A DNA stretch of 64,000 nt from Pseudomonas mosselii. GTDB lineage: Bacteria > Pseudomonadota > Gammaproteobacteria > Pseudomonadales > Pseudomonadaceae. The stretch lies in contig NZ_QJRP01000008.1 of assembly GCF_003205295.1 (NCBI RefSeq), positions 1-64,000 of the forward strand, written 5' to 3'. The notes under the pieces are model-generated. The model was given only the letters and a program-made list of their open reading frames with translations, was not told where the DNA came from and did no database searches. Position numbers and translations under genes: made by a program. This document shows positions 53,392 to 63,315 of this stretch, in pieces; position 1 is the stretch's first letter; each line of letters opens with the position of its first letter.

Positions 53392-54489
53392 CTAACGCTT
53401 GTGGCCAGTGTCCAGCTTGCGCTCCAGGTGCATGGAGTAGCGGGACATACCGAAACAGAAAATCCAGAACACCAGGGCGGCGAACACGTAGCCCTCGGTG
53501 GCCATGCCCAGCCAGGCCGGGTCAGCCGCCGCCTGCTTGACGCTGTTGAGCAGGTCGAACAGGCCGATGATGATCACAAGGCTCGTGTCCTTGAACAGGG
53601 CGATGAAGGTGTTGACGATGCCGGGGATCACCAGCTTGAGCGCCTGGGGCAGGATCACCAGGCCCATCGCCCGCCAGTAGCCCAGGCCCATGGCCGCGGC
53701 GGCTTCGTACTGGCCCTTGGGGATTGCCTGCAGGCCGCCGCGCACCACCTCGGCGATGTACGCCGACTGGAACAGGATCACGCCGATCATTGCCCGCAGC
53801 AGCTTGTCGAAGCTCATGCCCTCGGGCAGGAACAGCGGCAGCATCACCGACGACATGAACAGCACGGTGATCAGCGGCACGCCGCGCCAGAACTCGATAA
53901 AGGTCACGCAGACCACCTTCACCGCCGGCATGTTCGAGCGACGCCCCAGCGCCAGCAGGATGCCCAGCGGCAAGGCACCGACGATACCGACCGTGGCGAT
54001 CACCAGGGTCAGCATCAGGCCGCCCCACTGGCTGGTGGGTACCGTGTCCAGGCCCAGCACGCCGCCGTGCAGCAGGATGTAGGCGAGGATCGGGTACAGC
54101 ACCAGGAAGCCCAGGCCGTACACGGCCTTGCGCGGGAAGCGCTTGATGAACAGCGGTGCGGCACCGAGCACGGCAAGCCACACGGTCAGGTCGACGCGCC
54201 AGCGCAGTTCCGCCGGGTAGTAGCCGTACATGAACTGGCCGAAGCGTTGCTGGATGAACACCCAGCAGGCGCCCTCCTTGGTGCAGTCTGCGCGGGTGGT
54301 ACCGACCCAGTTGGCGTCGATGAACGCCCACTGCACCAGCGGCGGCACGATCAGCCAGACCAGGTACAGGGCGAACAACGTCAGCAGGGTGTTGAGCCAG
54401 CTGGAGAACAGGTTGGCCCGCATCCAGGCGAGCACGCCAACGGTCTTCACCGGTGGCGGCATGTCGGGTTTGAAAACATGGGCTGTCAC
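53392..54489 (-). CDS. aapM: Amino-acid ABC transporter permease AapM
   Basis: An inner-membrane permease of 365 residues with about eight hydrophobic segments. The EAA-type cytoplasmic loop near [23 protein letters not shown] contacts the ATPase. The larger size than usual HisM-type permeases (about 220-240) is due to extra N-terminal membrane segments and is typical of Aap transporters. The start is a GTG at 54489 with GAGGGT upstream. It lies 10 bases after aapQ. Confidence 0.95.
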   Translation of the reverse strand: MTAHVFKPDMPPPVKTVGVLAWMRANLFSSWLNTLLTLFALYLVWLIVPPLVQWAFIDANWVGTTRADCTKEGACWVFIQQRFGQFMYGYYPAELRWRVDLTVWLAVLGAAPLFIKRFPRKAVYGLGFLVLYPILAYILLHGGVLGLDTVPTSQWGGLMLTLVIATVGIVGALPLGILLALGRRSNMPAVKVVCVTFIEFWRGVPLITVLFMSSVMLPLFLPEGMSFDKLLRAMIGVILFQSAYIAEVVRGGLQAIPKGQYEAAAAMGLGYWRAMGLVILPQALKLVIPGIVNTFIALFKDTSLVIIIGLFDLLNSVKQAAADPAWLGMATEGYVFAALVFWIFCFGMSRYSMHLERKLDTGHKR

Positions 54490-54499
54490 GGATGTACCC

Positions 54500-55678
54500 T
54501 CACCGTTCGATCAGCGCAATGCGCTTGTTGTACCAGTTCATCAACAGCGAAATGCTGATGCTGATGGCGAGATAGACGCTCATGGTGATGGCAATCACCT
54601 CGATGGCCTGGCCGGTCTGGTTGAGCACGGTACCGGCGAACAGCGAGACCATCTCCGGGTAGCCGATACCGGCGGCCAGTGACGAGTTCTTCGCCAGGTT
54701 CAGGTACTGGCTGGTCAGCGGCGGAATGATCACCCGCAAGGCCTGGGGAATGATCACCTTGCGCAGCGTCGGGCCTTCGCGCAGGCCCAGCGAACGGGCC
54801 GCCTCGGTCTGGCCATGGCTGACCGAACGGATACCGGAACGCACGATCTCGGCGATGAATGCCGCGGTGTAGATGGTCAGCGCAAGAGTCAGCGCCAGCA
54901 GCTCGGGGATCAACACCCAGCCACCGACGAAGTTGAAGCCCTTGAGCTGCGGCACCTCCCAGTGCACCGGGCTGCCGAACAGCAGCGCGCAGACGCCGGG
55001 GATGCCGATCAACAGCAACAGGCCGACCCAGAACTTGTGGAACGGCTCGCCGGTTTCGTCGAAACGTTTGTTGGCGAAACGCACCATCACCACAATGGCG
55101 ACGATCGCCAGCGCCAGCGCGATGACGAACGGCCAGAAGCCCTCGGCCATCGCGGCGCCGGGCATGTTCAGGCCGCGGTTGCTGATGAAGAAGGTGTCGT
55201 CGATGTTGATGCTGCCCCGTGGCCCCGGCAGGGTCAGGAACACGGCGAAGTACCAGAACAGGATCTGCAGCAGCGGCGGAATGTTGCGGAAGGTTTCCAC
55301 GTACACCGTCGCCAGCTTGTTGATCATCCAGTTCGGCGACAGCCGCGCCACGCCGATGATGAAGCCCAGCAGCGTCGCCAGGATGATGCCGATGAAGGTC
55401 ACCAGCAGGGTGTTGAGCAGGCCGATGACAAACACCCGGGCGTAGCTGTCCGATTCCACGTAGGGGATCAGGTGCTGGGCGATGCCGAAGCCGGCGCTGC
55501 GCTCGAGAAAATCGAAGCCCGAGGTGATGCCCCGGTGCTGCAGGTTGGTCTGGGTGTTGTGGAACAGGTACCAGCCCAGGCCCACCACGAAGACCACCGT
55601 GAGGATCTGGAACAGCCACGCGCGCACACGTGGATCACTAAGGGAAAACCCTTTCCGTGCGCCGATTTGATTTTGCAT
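54500..55678 (-). CDS. aapQ: Amino-acid ABC transporter permease AapQ
   Basis: The partner permease, 392 residues. Hydrophobic segments flank a long periplasmic loop (LPGPRGSINIDDTFFISNRG region), and the EAA loop is TEAARSLGLREGPTLRKVIIPQALR near the C-terminus. The protein begins MQNQIGARKGFSLSDPRVRAW. It is 67 bases downstream of the binding-protein gene, a common gap that lets the binding protein be made in excess. Confidence 0.95.
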   Translation of the reverse strand: MQNQIGARKGFSLSDPRVRAWLFQILTVVFVVGLGWYLFHNTQTNLQHRGITSGFDFLERSAGFGIAQHLIPYVESDSYARVFVIGLLNTLLVTFIGIILATLLGFIIGVARLSPNWMINKLATVYVETFRNIPPLLQILFWYFAVFLTLPGPRGSINIDDTFFISNRGLNMPGAAMAEGFWPFVIALALAIVAIVVMVRFANKRFDETGEPFHKFWVGLLLLIGIPGVCALLFGSPVHWEVPQLKGFNFVGGWVLIPELLALTLALTIYTAAFIAEIVRSGIRSVSHGQTEAARSLGLREGPTLRKVIIPQALRVIIPPLTSQYLNLAKNSSLAAGIGYPEMVSLFAGTVLNQTGQAIEVIAITMSVYLAISISISLLMNWYNKRIALIER

Positions 55679-55745
55679 GAAGTGCCCCGAAAAGAAGGGA
55701 TTCGAACGACCCGCGGCGGCAGGATGCCGCCGCGGGGTGCAACCA

Positions 55746-56774
55746 TCAGCGCACCGGTGGCGCGTACTGGATGCCGCCGTTGTTCCACAGGGCGTTCATG
55801 CCACGGTCGATCTTCAGGTCGGTGCTCTGGCCCAGGTTCTTCTCGAACACTTCGCCATAGTTGCCGACTTGCTTGACGATCTGCACTACCCAGTCCTTGG
55901 GCAGCTTGAGGTCCTTGCCATACTCGCCGTCGGCGCCCAGCAGGCGGGCGACGTCAGGGTTCTTGGTGGACTTGGCCTCGGCCTCGACGTTCTTCGAGGT
56001 GACGCCGGCCTCTTCGGCGTTGAGCATGGCGAACAGGGTCCACTTGACGATGCTGAACCACTCCTCGTCGCCCTTGCGCACCACCGGGCCCAGCGGTTCC
56101 TTGGAGATGGTTTCCGGCAACACCACGTACTCGGTCGGCGCGGCCAGCTTGGAACGCTGGGCGAACAGCTGCGACTTGTCGGAGGTCAGCACGTCGCAAC
56201 GGCCGGACTCCAGCGACTTGGCGCTTTCGTCGGAGGTGTCGAAGGTGATCGGGGTGTACTTCAGGCCATTGGCGCGGAAGTAGTCGGAAACGTTCAGCTC
56301 GGTGGTGGTACCGGCCTGGATGCAGATGGTCGCGCCGTCGAGTTCCTTGGCGCTGGAGACGCCGAGCTTCTTGTTGGCGAGGAAGCCGACGCCGTCGTAG
56401 TAGGTGACACCGGCGAACACCAGGCCCATGCCGGCATCACGCGAGCTGGTCCAGGTGGTGTTGCGCGACAGCACGTCGACTTCGCCGGACTGCAGCGCGG
56501 TGAAGCGCTCCTTGGCGTTGAGCTGGCTGAACTTGACCTTGTTCGCGTCGCCGAAGACGGCAGCGGCCACGGCGCGGCACACATCGGCGTCGATGCCGAC
56601 GATCTTGCCTTGCGCGTCCGGCACGGAGAAGCCTGGAAGACCATCGCTCACGCCACACTGGACGAAGCCCTTCTTCTTCACCGCATCGAGGGTAGCACCG
56701 GCCTGGGCGAAGCTGGTGGCACCCAGCGCGGCGGCGGCGGTCAGGACTGCCAGGGTGGTTTTCAACATCTTCAT
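55746..56774 (-). CDS. aapJ: Amino-acid ABC transporter periplasmic binding protein
   Basis: The solute-binding protein of the Aap importer, family 3. The 342 residues have a cleavable signal (MKMLKTTLAVLTAAAALG to SFAQA), then GFVQCGVSDGLPGFSVPD and GIDADVCRAVAAAVFG. The loop VDVLSRNTTWTSSRDAGMG carries the conserved amino-acid-binding Arg. The ATG at 56774 has a strong GGAGG six bases upstream; two TTG codons before it were not used. It is the first gene of the operon and is preceded by a sigma-54 type promoter. Confidence 0.96.
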   Translation of the reverse strand: MKMLKTTLAVLTAAAALGATSFAQAGATLDAVKKKGFVQCGVSDGLPGFSVPDAQGKIVGIDADVCRAVAAAVFGDANKVKFSQLNAKERFTALQSGEVDVLSRNTTWTSSRDAGMGLVFAGVTYYDGVGFLANKKLGVSSAKELDGATICIQAGTTTELNVSDYFRANGLKYTPITFDTSDESAKSLESGRCDVLTSDKSQLFAQRSKLAAPTEYVVLPETISKEPLGPVVRKGDEEWFSIVKWTLFAMLNAEEAGVTSKNVEAEAKSTKNPDVARLLGADGEYGKDLKLPKDWVVQIVKQVGNYGEVFEKNLGQSTDLKIDRGMNALWNNGGIQYAPPVR

Positions 56775-56958
56775 CAACAACCTCCAAATCGCTCTTGTTG
56801 TATGAGCCGGAATTGCACCGCACCCTTATGAGGCGCATCCGACCCCTTGTTGGCTTGTTTTTGGGTCAATTGGCGCAATGGGCTGTTCTGTGACAGCCTT
56901 CTATCCACACGAGGGGTGTTACCGTCAGAGGCTCACCCCTACGCATAACCAGAGACAT

Positions 56959-57767
<809 letters not shown>

Positions 57768-57859
57768 CCCTGTAGCCCGCCATGCATTGCACTACGCCGC
57801 GCCCGATTCTTGCATTACACTGCCCGGCGTACATTCCTTAACCAGTTGACGAGACGACC

Positions 57860-59311
57860 GTGCTCAAGGCACTCAAGAAAATATTCGCCAAGGGAGACGC
57901 CGCGCCACAGGCCGCCGAGCCCGTCGCCGTGACCCCGCCCGCGCCGGCCGCGCAACCGGCCGTCGAAAAGGCCCCGGCGCGCCAGCACGCCAAGCCCAGG
58001 GCCGCGACCAAACCGCAGGCCGAACCCCAGCCCGCCGAGCAGCCCGCCCGGGACAAGCCGCGCCGCGAACGCAAGCCCAAGCCCCAGGCCAGCCTGTGGA
58101 AGCCCGAGGATTTCGTGGTCGAGCCGCAGGAGGGCAAGACCCGCTTCCACGACTTCAAGCTCTCCAACGAGCTGATGCACGCCATCCACGACCTCGGTTT
58201 CCCCTACTGCACGCCGATCCAGGCCCAGGTCCTGGGCCACACCCTGCGTGGCCAGGACGCCATCGGCCGGGCCCAGACCGGCACCGGCAAGACCGCCGCG
58301 TTCCTGATCTCGATCATCTCGCAGTTGCAGCAGGTGCCGCCGCCCAAGGAGCGCTACATGGGCGAACCGCGGGCGCTGATCATCGCCCCGACCCGCGAGC
58401 TGGTGGTGCAGATCGCCAAGGACGCCCAGGCCCTGACCAAGTACAGCGGCCTGAACGTGATGAGCTTCGTCGGCGGCATGGACTTCGACAAGCAGCTGAA
58501 ATCGCTGGAGGCTCGCCACTGCGACATCCTGGTGGCCACCCCCGGCCGCCTGCTGGACTTCAACCAGCGCGGCGAGGTGCACCTGGACATGGTCGAGGTG
58601 CTGGTGCTGGACGAGGCCGACCGCATGCTCGACATGGGCTTCATCCCCCAGGTCCGCCAGATCATCCGCCAGACCCCGCCCAAGAGCGAGCGCCAGACCC
58701 TGCTGTTCTCGGCCACCTTCACCGACGACGTGATGAACCTGGCCAAGCAGTGGACCACCGACCCGGCCATCGTCGAGATCGAGCCGGAAAACGTGGCCAG
58801 CGAGACCGTCGAACAGCACGTCTATGCCGTGGCCGGCAGCGACAAGTACAAGTTGCTGTACAACCTGGTCACACAGAACAAGTGGGAACGGGTGATGGTC
58901 TTCGCCAACCGCAAGGACGAGGTACGGCGCATCGAGGAGAAACTGGTGCGCGACGGCATCAACGCCGCCCAGTTGTCGGGCGACGTGCCGCAGCACAAGC
59001 GCATCCGTACCCTGGAGAACTTCCGCGAGGGGCGCATCAGCGTGCTGGTGGCCACCGACGTGGCCGGTCGCGGCATTCATATCGACGGCATCAGCCACGT
59101 GATCAACTTCACCCTGCCGGAAGACCCGGACGACTACGTGCACCGCATCGGCCGTACCGGCCGTGCGGGCAGCAGCGGTGTGTCGATCAGCTTTGCCGGT
59201 GAGGACGATTCGTACCAGCTGCCGGCGATCGAGGAGCTGCTGGGGCGCAAGATCAAGTGCGAGATGCCGCCGGATGAGCTGTTGAAGCCGGTGCCGCGCA
59301 AGCATCATTGA
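57860..59311 (+). CDS. rhlB: ATP-dependent RNA helicase RhlB
   Basis: RhlB is a DEAD-box helicase that unwinds RNA for the degradosome. The 483 residues begin with a low-complexity Ala/Pro/Lys-rich segment (about 10-78, with [10 protein letters not shown]), longer than in E. coli. The helicase core follows: Q motif [22 protein letters not shown] (I), PTRELVVQ (Ia), [12 protein letters not shown] (II), FSATF (III) and [10 protein letters not shown] (VI). The start is GTG at 57860 (ACGAGACGACC upstream, weak ribosome site). The basic tail may help RNA or RNase E binding. Confidence 0.94.
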   Translation: MLKALKKIFAKGDAAPQAAEPVAVTPPAPAAQPAVEKAPARQHAKPRAATKPQAEPQPAEQPARDKPRRERKPKPQASLWKPEDFVVEPQEGKTRFHDFKLSNELMHAIHDLGFPYCTPIQAQVLGHTLRGQDAIGRAQTGTGKTAAFLISIISQLQQVPPPKERYMGEPRALIIAPTRELVVQIAKDAQALTKYSGLNVMSFVGGMDFDKQLKSLEARHCDILVATPGRLLDFNQRGEVHLDMVEVLVLDEADRMLDMGFIPQVRQIIRQTPPKSERQTLLFSATFTDDVMNLAKQWTTDPAIVEIEPENVASETVEQHVYAVAGSDKYKLLYNLVTQNKWERVMVFANRKDEVRRIEEKLVRDGINAAQLSGDVPQHKRIRTLENFREGRISVLVATDVAGRGIHIDGISHVINFTLPEDPDDYVHRIGRTGRAGSSGVSISFAGEDDSYQLPAIEELLGRKIKCEMPPDELLKPVPRKHH

Positions 59312-59331
59312 TCTTCAAGGCCGCTCACCTC

Positions 59332-59451
59332 CCTGTAGGAGCGGCCTTGTGCCGCGAAAGGGCCGCGCAGCGGCCCCAGCAATATCTGCATCAATGCTGA
59401 AACCCTGGGGCCGCTTTGCGGCCCTTTCGCGGCACAAGGCCGCTCCTACAG
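59332..59451. repeat. Long REP element, TGTGGGAGCGGCC family (3)
   Basis: About 120 bases: CCTGTAGGAGCGGCCTTGTG ... CACAAGGCCGCTCCTACAG, inner CGCGAAAGGGCCGCG / GCGGCCCTTTCGCG, core containing CATCAATGCTGAAACCCTGG. It separates the convergent rhlB and moaE genes. Confidence 0.92.
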
Positions 59452-59465
59452 AAAGCGATCTTTCC

Positions 59466-59924
59466 CTAGGACTCCCAGCGCCCCGCCGCATCCTGATCGC
59501 TCTGCTTCCCCTCCACCCAGCGCGGCCCTTCCCGGGTATTTTCCTTCTTCCAGAACGGCGCCCGGGTCTTCAGGTAATCCATGATGAAATTGCAGGCATC
59601 GAACGCCGCCTGCCGGTGCGCGCTGGCCACGCCGACGAAGACGATCGGCTCGCCCGGCTCCAGTGCGCCGATGCGGTGCAGCACCTCGACCTTGAGCAAC
59701 GGCCAGCGCTGCTCGGCCTCGACCACGATCTTGGCCAGGGCCTTCTCGGTCATGCCCGGGTAGTGCTCGAGGAACATCCCTGCCACGTCCAGGCCATCGT
59801 TGAAGTCGCGCACGTAGCCGACGAAACCGACCACCGCGCCCACGCCGACATTGGCGGCGTGCATGGCGTTGACCTCGATGCCCGGGTCGAAGGCCGCCTG
59901 CTGAACACGTACGGCCACGGTCAA
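59466..59924 (-). CDS. moaE: Molybdopterin synthase catalytic subunit
   Basis: MoaE is the large subunit of molybdopterin synthase, which puts sulfur from MoaD thiocarboxylate into precursor Z. The 152 residues show VGAVVGFVGYVRDFNDG, EHYPGMTEKALAKIV, IGALEPGEPIVFVGVASAHR and the catalytic Lys-rich segment LKTRAPFWKKE. The start at 59924 overlaps the moaD stop by 4 bases. Confidence 0.96.
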   Translation of the reverse strand: MTVAVRVQQAAFDPGIEVNAMHAANVGVGAVVGFVGYVRDFNDGLDVAGMFLEHYPGMTEKALAKIVVEAEQRWPLLKVEVLHRIGALEPGEPIVFVGVASAHRQAAFDACNFIMDYLKTRAPFWKKENTREGPRWVEGKQSDQDAAGRWES

Positions 59925-60166
59925 CCTCCGGTCACGGGTGGGAAGAACGCGATCTCGTCACCCTCTTCCAGTGGCTCATCGAGCCGGCACAGCTCTTCGT
60001 TGCGGGCGCACATCAGGTTCTGCTCGGCCAGCACCGTGTAGTACCCACCCTTGCCCACCAGGGCCTGGCGCACATCGTCCAGCACCTTGAAGTCGCCTTC
60101 CAGGCGCTCGGCATCGACGCCCAGCAACTCACGGTAGCGGGCGAAATACATGACCTTGACCTTCAT
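59921..60166 (-). CDS. moaD: Molybdopterin synthase sulfur-carrier subunit
   Basis: MoaD is the ubiquitin-fold sulfur carrier. The protein of 81 residues starts [16 protein letters not shown] and ends in the required Gly-Gly (FFPPVTGG), which is adenylated and converted to a thiocarboxylate. The ATG at 60166 overlaps the moaC stop, so moaC, moaD and moaE are coupled in one operon. Confidence 0.96.
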   Translation of the reverse strand: MKVKVMYFARYRELLGVDAERLEGDFKVLDDVRQALVGKGGYYTVLAEQNLMCARNEELCRLDEPLEEGDEIAFFPPVTGG

Positions 60167-60636
60167 CACCCCTCCACCTTGTAGTGGCCGCTCTTGCCGC
60201 CGGTCTTCTCCAGCAGGCGCACCTGCTCGATGACCATGCCCTTGTCCACCGCCTTGCACATGTCGTAGATCGTCAGCGCGGCGACGCTGGCGGCAGTCAG
60301 GGCTTCCATCTCGACGCCGGTCTGCCCGGCCAGCTTGCAGCGGGCGACGATATGCACCACGTCCTCGCCTTCGGCGGCCAGTTCGACCTTGACGCCGGTG
60401 AGCATCAGCGGATGGCACAGCGGAATCAGGTCGCTGGTCTTCTTCGCCGCCTGGATGCCGGCGATGCGCGCCACGGCGAACACGTCGCCCTTGGGGTGTT
60501 GGCCATCGACGATCATGCGCAGGGTGTCCGGCAACATGCGCACCCGTGCCTCGGCAATCGCCTCGCGCGCGGTCACGGCCTTTTCAGTGACGTCGACCAT
60601 GTTGGCGCGCCCCTGGGAATCAAGATGAGTCAGCAC
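60166..60636 (-). CDS. moaC: Cyclic pyranopterin monophosphate synthase
   Basis: MoaC works after MoaA in molybdenum cofactor synthesis. The protein of 156 residues shows [35 protein letters not shown] (conserved His and Lys), [20 protein letters not shown] and [11 protein letters not shown]. The start is the GTG at 60636, with CAGGAG nine bases upstream. The open frame extends to 60843 through a REP element and is not coding there. No moaA or moaB lies in the window. Confidence 0.96.
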   Translation of the reverse strand: MLTHLDSQGRANMVDVTEKAVTAREAIAEARVRMLPDTLRMIVDGQHPKGDVFAVARIAGIQAAKKTSDLIPLCHPLMLTGVKVELAAEGEDVVHIVARCKLAGQTGVEMEALTAASVAALTIYDMCKAVDKGMVIEQVRLLEKTGGKSGHYKVEG

Positions 60637-60725
60637 TGCTCTGCTCCTGGGTAGGGAATACAGAGTGTAAACCTGCAGGTCAGCTTTGAGCAGCGGAAAG
60701 TATCTGCCAGACGTACACGGACAAA

Positions 60726-60842
60726 TGTGGGAGCGGCCTTGCGTCGCGAAAGGGCCGCAAAGCGGCCCCAGAATTTCTGCTGTGATGCTTAGATTGCCGG
60801 GTCTGCTTCGCAGCCCTTTCGCGACGCAAGGCCGCTCCCACA
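60726..60842. repeat. Long REP element, TGTGGGAGCGGCC family (4)
   Basis: About 117 bases: TGTGGGAGCGGCCTTGCGTC ... complementary right arm ending GCCGCTCCCACA, inner CGCGAAAGGGC / GCCCTTTCGCG. Its core (CTTAGATTGCCGGGTCTGC) differs from the other copies. Located between moaC and phoH (both minus). Confidence 0.88.
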
Positions 60843-60858
60843 AGACCCGGCGCAGGGT

Positions 60859-62253
60859 TTACAGATGCGACTCGGCGTACTCGGCCAGCACCGAGCGGGG
60901 CACGCCCTGCAGGGTGATGTGAACGCCGTGGGGGAAGTCCTTGAAGCGTTCGGTCAGGTAGGTCAGCCCGGAGCTGGTGGCCGACAGGTAGGGCGTGTCG
61001 ATCTGCGCCAGGTTGCCCAGGCAAACCACCTTGGACCCGTTCCCCGCGCGGGTGATGATGGTCTTGATCTGGTGCGGCGTGAGGTTCTGGCACTCGTCGA
61101 TGAGGATCAGGCTCTGCTGGAAGCTGCGACCCCGGATGTAGTTCAGCGACTTGAATTGCAACGGCACCCGCTCGAGGATGTACTCGACACTGCCGTGGGT
61201 GCTCTCGTCGTCCATGTGCAGCGCTTCGAGGTTGTCGGTGATGGCGCCCAGCCAGGGCTCCATCTTCTCCGCCTCGGTGCCCGGCAGGAAGCCGATCTCC
61301 TGGTCCAGCCCCTGCACGCTGCGGGTGGCGATGATGCGCCGGTAGCGCTTGCTGACCATGGTCTGCTCGATGGCTGCGGCCAGCGCCAGGATGGTCTTGC
61401 CCGAGCCGGCGGCGCCGGTCAGGTTGACCAGGTGGATATCCGGGTCGAGCAGGGCGAACAGCGCCAGGCTCTGGTGGATGTCCCGTGGCTTCAGGCCCCA
61501 GGCCTCCTGGTGCAGCAGCGGTTCCTGGTGCAGGTCGAGCAGCAGCAGCTCGTCGTTGCGGATGCCCTTGATCCAGCCGACGAAGCCTTGTTCGTCGATG
61601 ATGAACTCGTTGATGTGCACCGCCGGCAGGTTGTCGATCAGCTGCACCCGGTGCCAGGTACGGCCGCGTTCCTGGCGGGTATCGACCTTGCTCACACGGT
61701 CCCAGAACGACCCCGTGACCGAGTGGTAGCCCTTGGACAGCAAGGACACGTCGTCGACCAGCTGGTCGGTGCTGTAGTCCTCCGCGGCGATCCCGCAGGC
61801 ACGCGCCTTCAGGCGCATGTTGATGTCCTTGGTCACCAGCACCACGTCGAGGTCCTTGCGCTTGGCGCGCAGGTCCAGCAGCTGGTTGATGATGATGTTG
61901 TCGGCGAGGTTTTCGGGGAGCAGGCGGTTCGGCTCGTTGCGCGTGCTCATGAGAATGGACAGGAAACCCTTGGGCCCGCTCTTGCCACGCTGGATCGGCA
62001 CGCCCTGCTCGACATCGCTGGGCGAGGCATCACCGAGGGTCTGGTCGATCAGGCGGATGGCCTGGCGACACTCGGCGGCGATGGTGTGTTTACCGGTCTT
62101 GAGCTTGTCGAGTTCCTCCAGCACCGTCATCGGTATGGCGACGTGGTGCTCCTCGAAGTTGAGCAGGGCGTTGGGGTCGTGAATCAGGACGTTGGTATCG
62201 AGCACATACAGGATTGGCTGGTTGGAGGAAGGGGTGCGTCCTTGGTCATCCAT
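60859..62253 (-). CDS. phoH: PhoH family protein with PIN domain (PhoH2/YlaK-like)
   Basis: PhoH2-type proteins join a PIN ribonuclease domain to a PhoH RNA helicase/ATPase. The 464 residues start with the PIN signature LYVLDTNVLIHDP (about 14-26) and further acidic residues (EELDKLKTGKH, VLVTKDINMRLKA). The ATPase half begins near residue 245, with P-loop LTGAAGSGKT, Walker B SLILIDECQN and the sensor RAGNGSKVVCLGN. The biological role is uncertain; relatives act on RNA. The ATG is at 62253. The 294-base region upstream holds no supported gene; it has an inverted repeat CCGAAAAA / TTTTTCGG at 62433-62475. Confidence 0.93.
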   Translation of the reverse strand: MDDQGRTPSSNQPILYVLDTNVLIHDPNALLNFEEHHVAIPMTVLEELDKLKTGKHTIAAECRQAIRLIDQTLGDASPSDVEQGVPIQRGKSGPKGFLSILMSTRNEPNRLLPENLADNIIINQLLDLRAKRKDLDVVLVTKDINMRLKARACGIAAEDYSTDQLVDDVSLLSKGYHSVTGSFWDRVSKVDTRQERGRTWHRVQLIDNLPAVHINEFIIDEQGFVGWIKGIRNDELLLLDLHQEPLLHQEAWGLKPRDIHQSLALFALLDPDIHLVNLTGAAGSGKTILALAAAIEQTMVSKRYRRIIATRSVQGLDQEIGFLPGTEAEKMEPWLGAITDNLEALHMDDESTHGSVEYILERVPLQFKSLNYIRGRSFQQSLILIDECQNLTPHQIKTIITRAGNGSKVVCLGNLAQIDTPYLSATSSGLTYLTERFKDFPHGVHITLQGVPRSVLAEYAESHL

Positions 62254-62547
62254 ACTCGTTCACCTTATGTGAAAGCCACACGGCGCGAACGGCTGCGCCG
62301 CAGAGTGACTGCCGTTCTTCCCGTATCCGCGTCGTTACGGGCGGGAAGCTCACCTGGCAAAAGGGGCGTGGATGACGCCACCTGTGCTGCAGGGTTCGGC
62401 TGTCTGGTTCCTTGATACCGCAAAAACCATGACCGAAAAAAGTCTTTTTACGCTCAGGTGAAGTTTATTTTTCGGATTGACGAACAGGGCTTGGCGTGGG
62501 GCCTGAGCGGGACTACAGTCAGAGGTCAGGTAGCGCATCAAGCCCTT

Positions 62548-63315
62548 TCAGGCGCGTACGAAACGCTGGCGCAGCACATCGCTCAGGGCGTCCACCAGCA
62601 GCACCAGCAACAGCATGGCAATGATCACCGTGCTGGCCTGTGCCTCCTGGAACAGGCTCAGGGTCGCGTAGAGCATCTGCCCCAGACCGCCCGCCCCCAC
62701 GAACCCCAGCACGCTGGCCATGCGGATGTTGTTCTCCCAGCGATACAGGCTGTACGCCAGCAGTTGCGGCCACAGGTTGGGCAGCGTGCCGAAACAGAAC
62801 GCCGCCACCTGGCTGCCCCCTTGCAGGCGGATCGCCGCCGCAGGCTCAGGCGGTGCATTCTCCAGCGCCTCGGCGAACAGCCGCCCCAGTACCCCGGCAG
62901 TGTGCAGCGCCAGCGCCAGGGTACCGGCATTCGGCCCGAGGCCTGCGGCCAGCACAGTGAGCGCCGCCCAGACCAGTTCCGGGATCGCCCGCAACGCATT
63001 GAGCAGCAGGCGCGCCCCGCCCTGCAACGGCCAGCCGAAACGCCCGGCGGCCGGCAGCGCCAGCAACAGGCCGAGCAGCATCGCCAGCAGCGTCCCCATC
63101 CCGGACATGGCCAGCGTTTCCAGGGCGCCCTGCCCCACCGCCCGCAGGTGCGCCAGGGAAAGGTCCGGGTGCAGGAAGCGCGCCGCGTATTCGCCCATCT
63201 GCGCCGGTCCGCCGCTGCCGACGACCGCTGCCAGATCCAGCTCCAGGTAGGCGAACGACGCCAGCACCGCCGCCAGGACCGCGACGATCACCAGCCCATT
63301 GATCACCCGCCTCAT
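62548..63315 (-). CDS. phnE: Phosphonate-type ABC transporter permease (second)
   Basis: An inner-membrane permease of 255 residues in the PhnE/PtxC family. About six hydrophobic segments are seen; the cytoplasmic coupling region is IRLQGGSQVAAFCFGTLPNLWPQ, followed by the family signature NIRMASVLGFVGAGGLGQ. The ATG at 63315 (MRRVINGLVIV) overlaps the preceding permease stop by 4 bases. The substrate could be phosphonate, phosphite or a similar oxyanion; the ATPase and binding protein, expected upstream, lie outside the window. Confidence 0.9.
   Translation of the reverse strand: MRRVINGLVIVAVLAAVLASFAYLELDLAAVVGSGGPAQMGEYAARFLHPDLSLAHLRAVGQGALETLAMSGMGTLLAMLLGLLLALPAAGRFGWPLQGGARLLLNALRAIPELVWAALTVLAAGLGPNAGTLALALHTAGVLGRLFAEALENAPPEPAAAIRLQGGSQVAAFCFGTLPNLWPQLLAYSLYRWENNIRMASVLGFVGAGGLGQMLYATLSLFQEAQASTVIIAMLLLVLLVDALSDVLRQRFVRA

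Noticed and set aside
60637..60843. N-terminal extension of moaC
   Set aside because: It passes through a long REP element; the GTG at 60636 has CAGGAG upstream and matches the family start.
62350..62541. A 63-codon minus-strand frame upstream of phoH
   Set aside because: No ribosome site or family resemblance was seen, and the composition is unlike neighbouring genes. It lies in a locally AT-rich control region.
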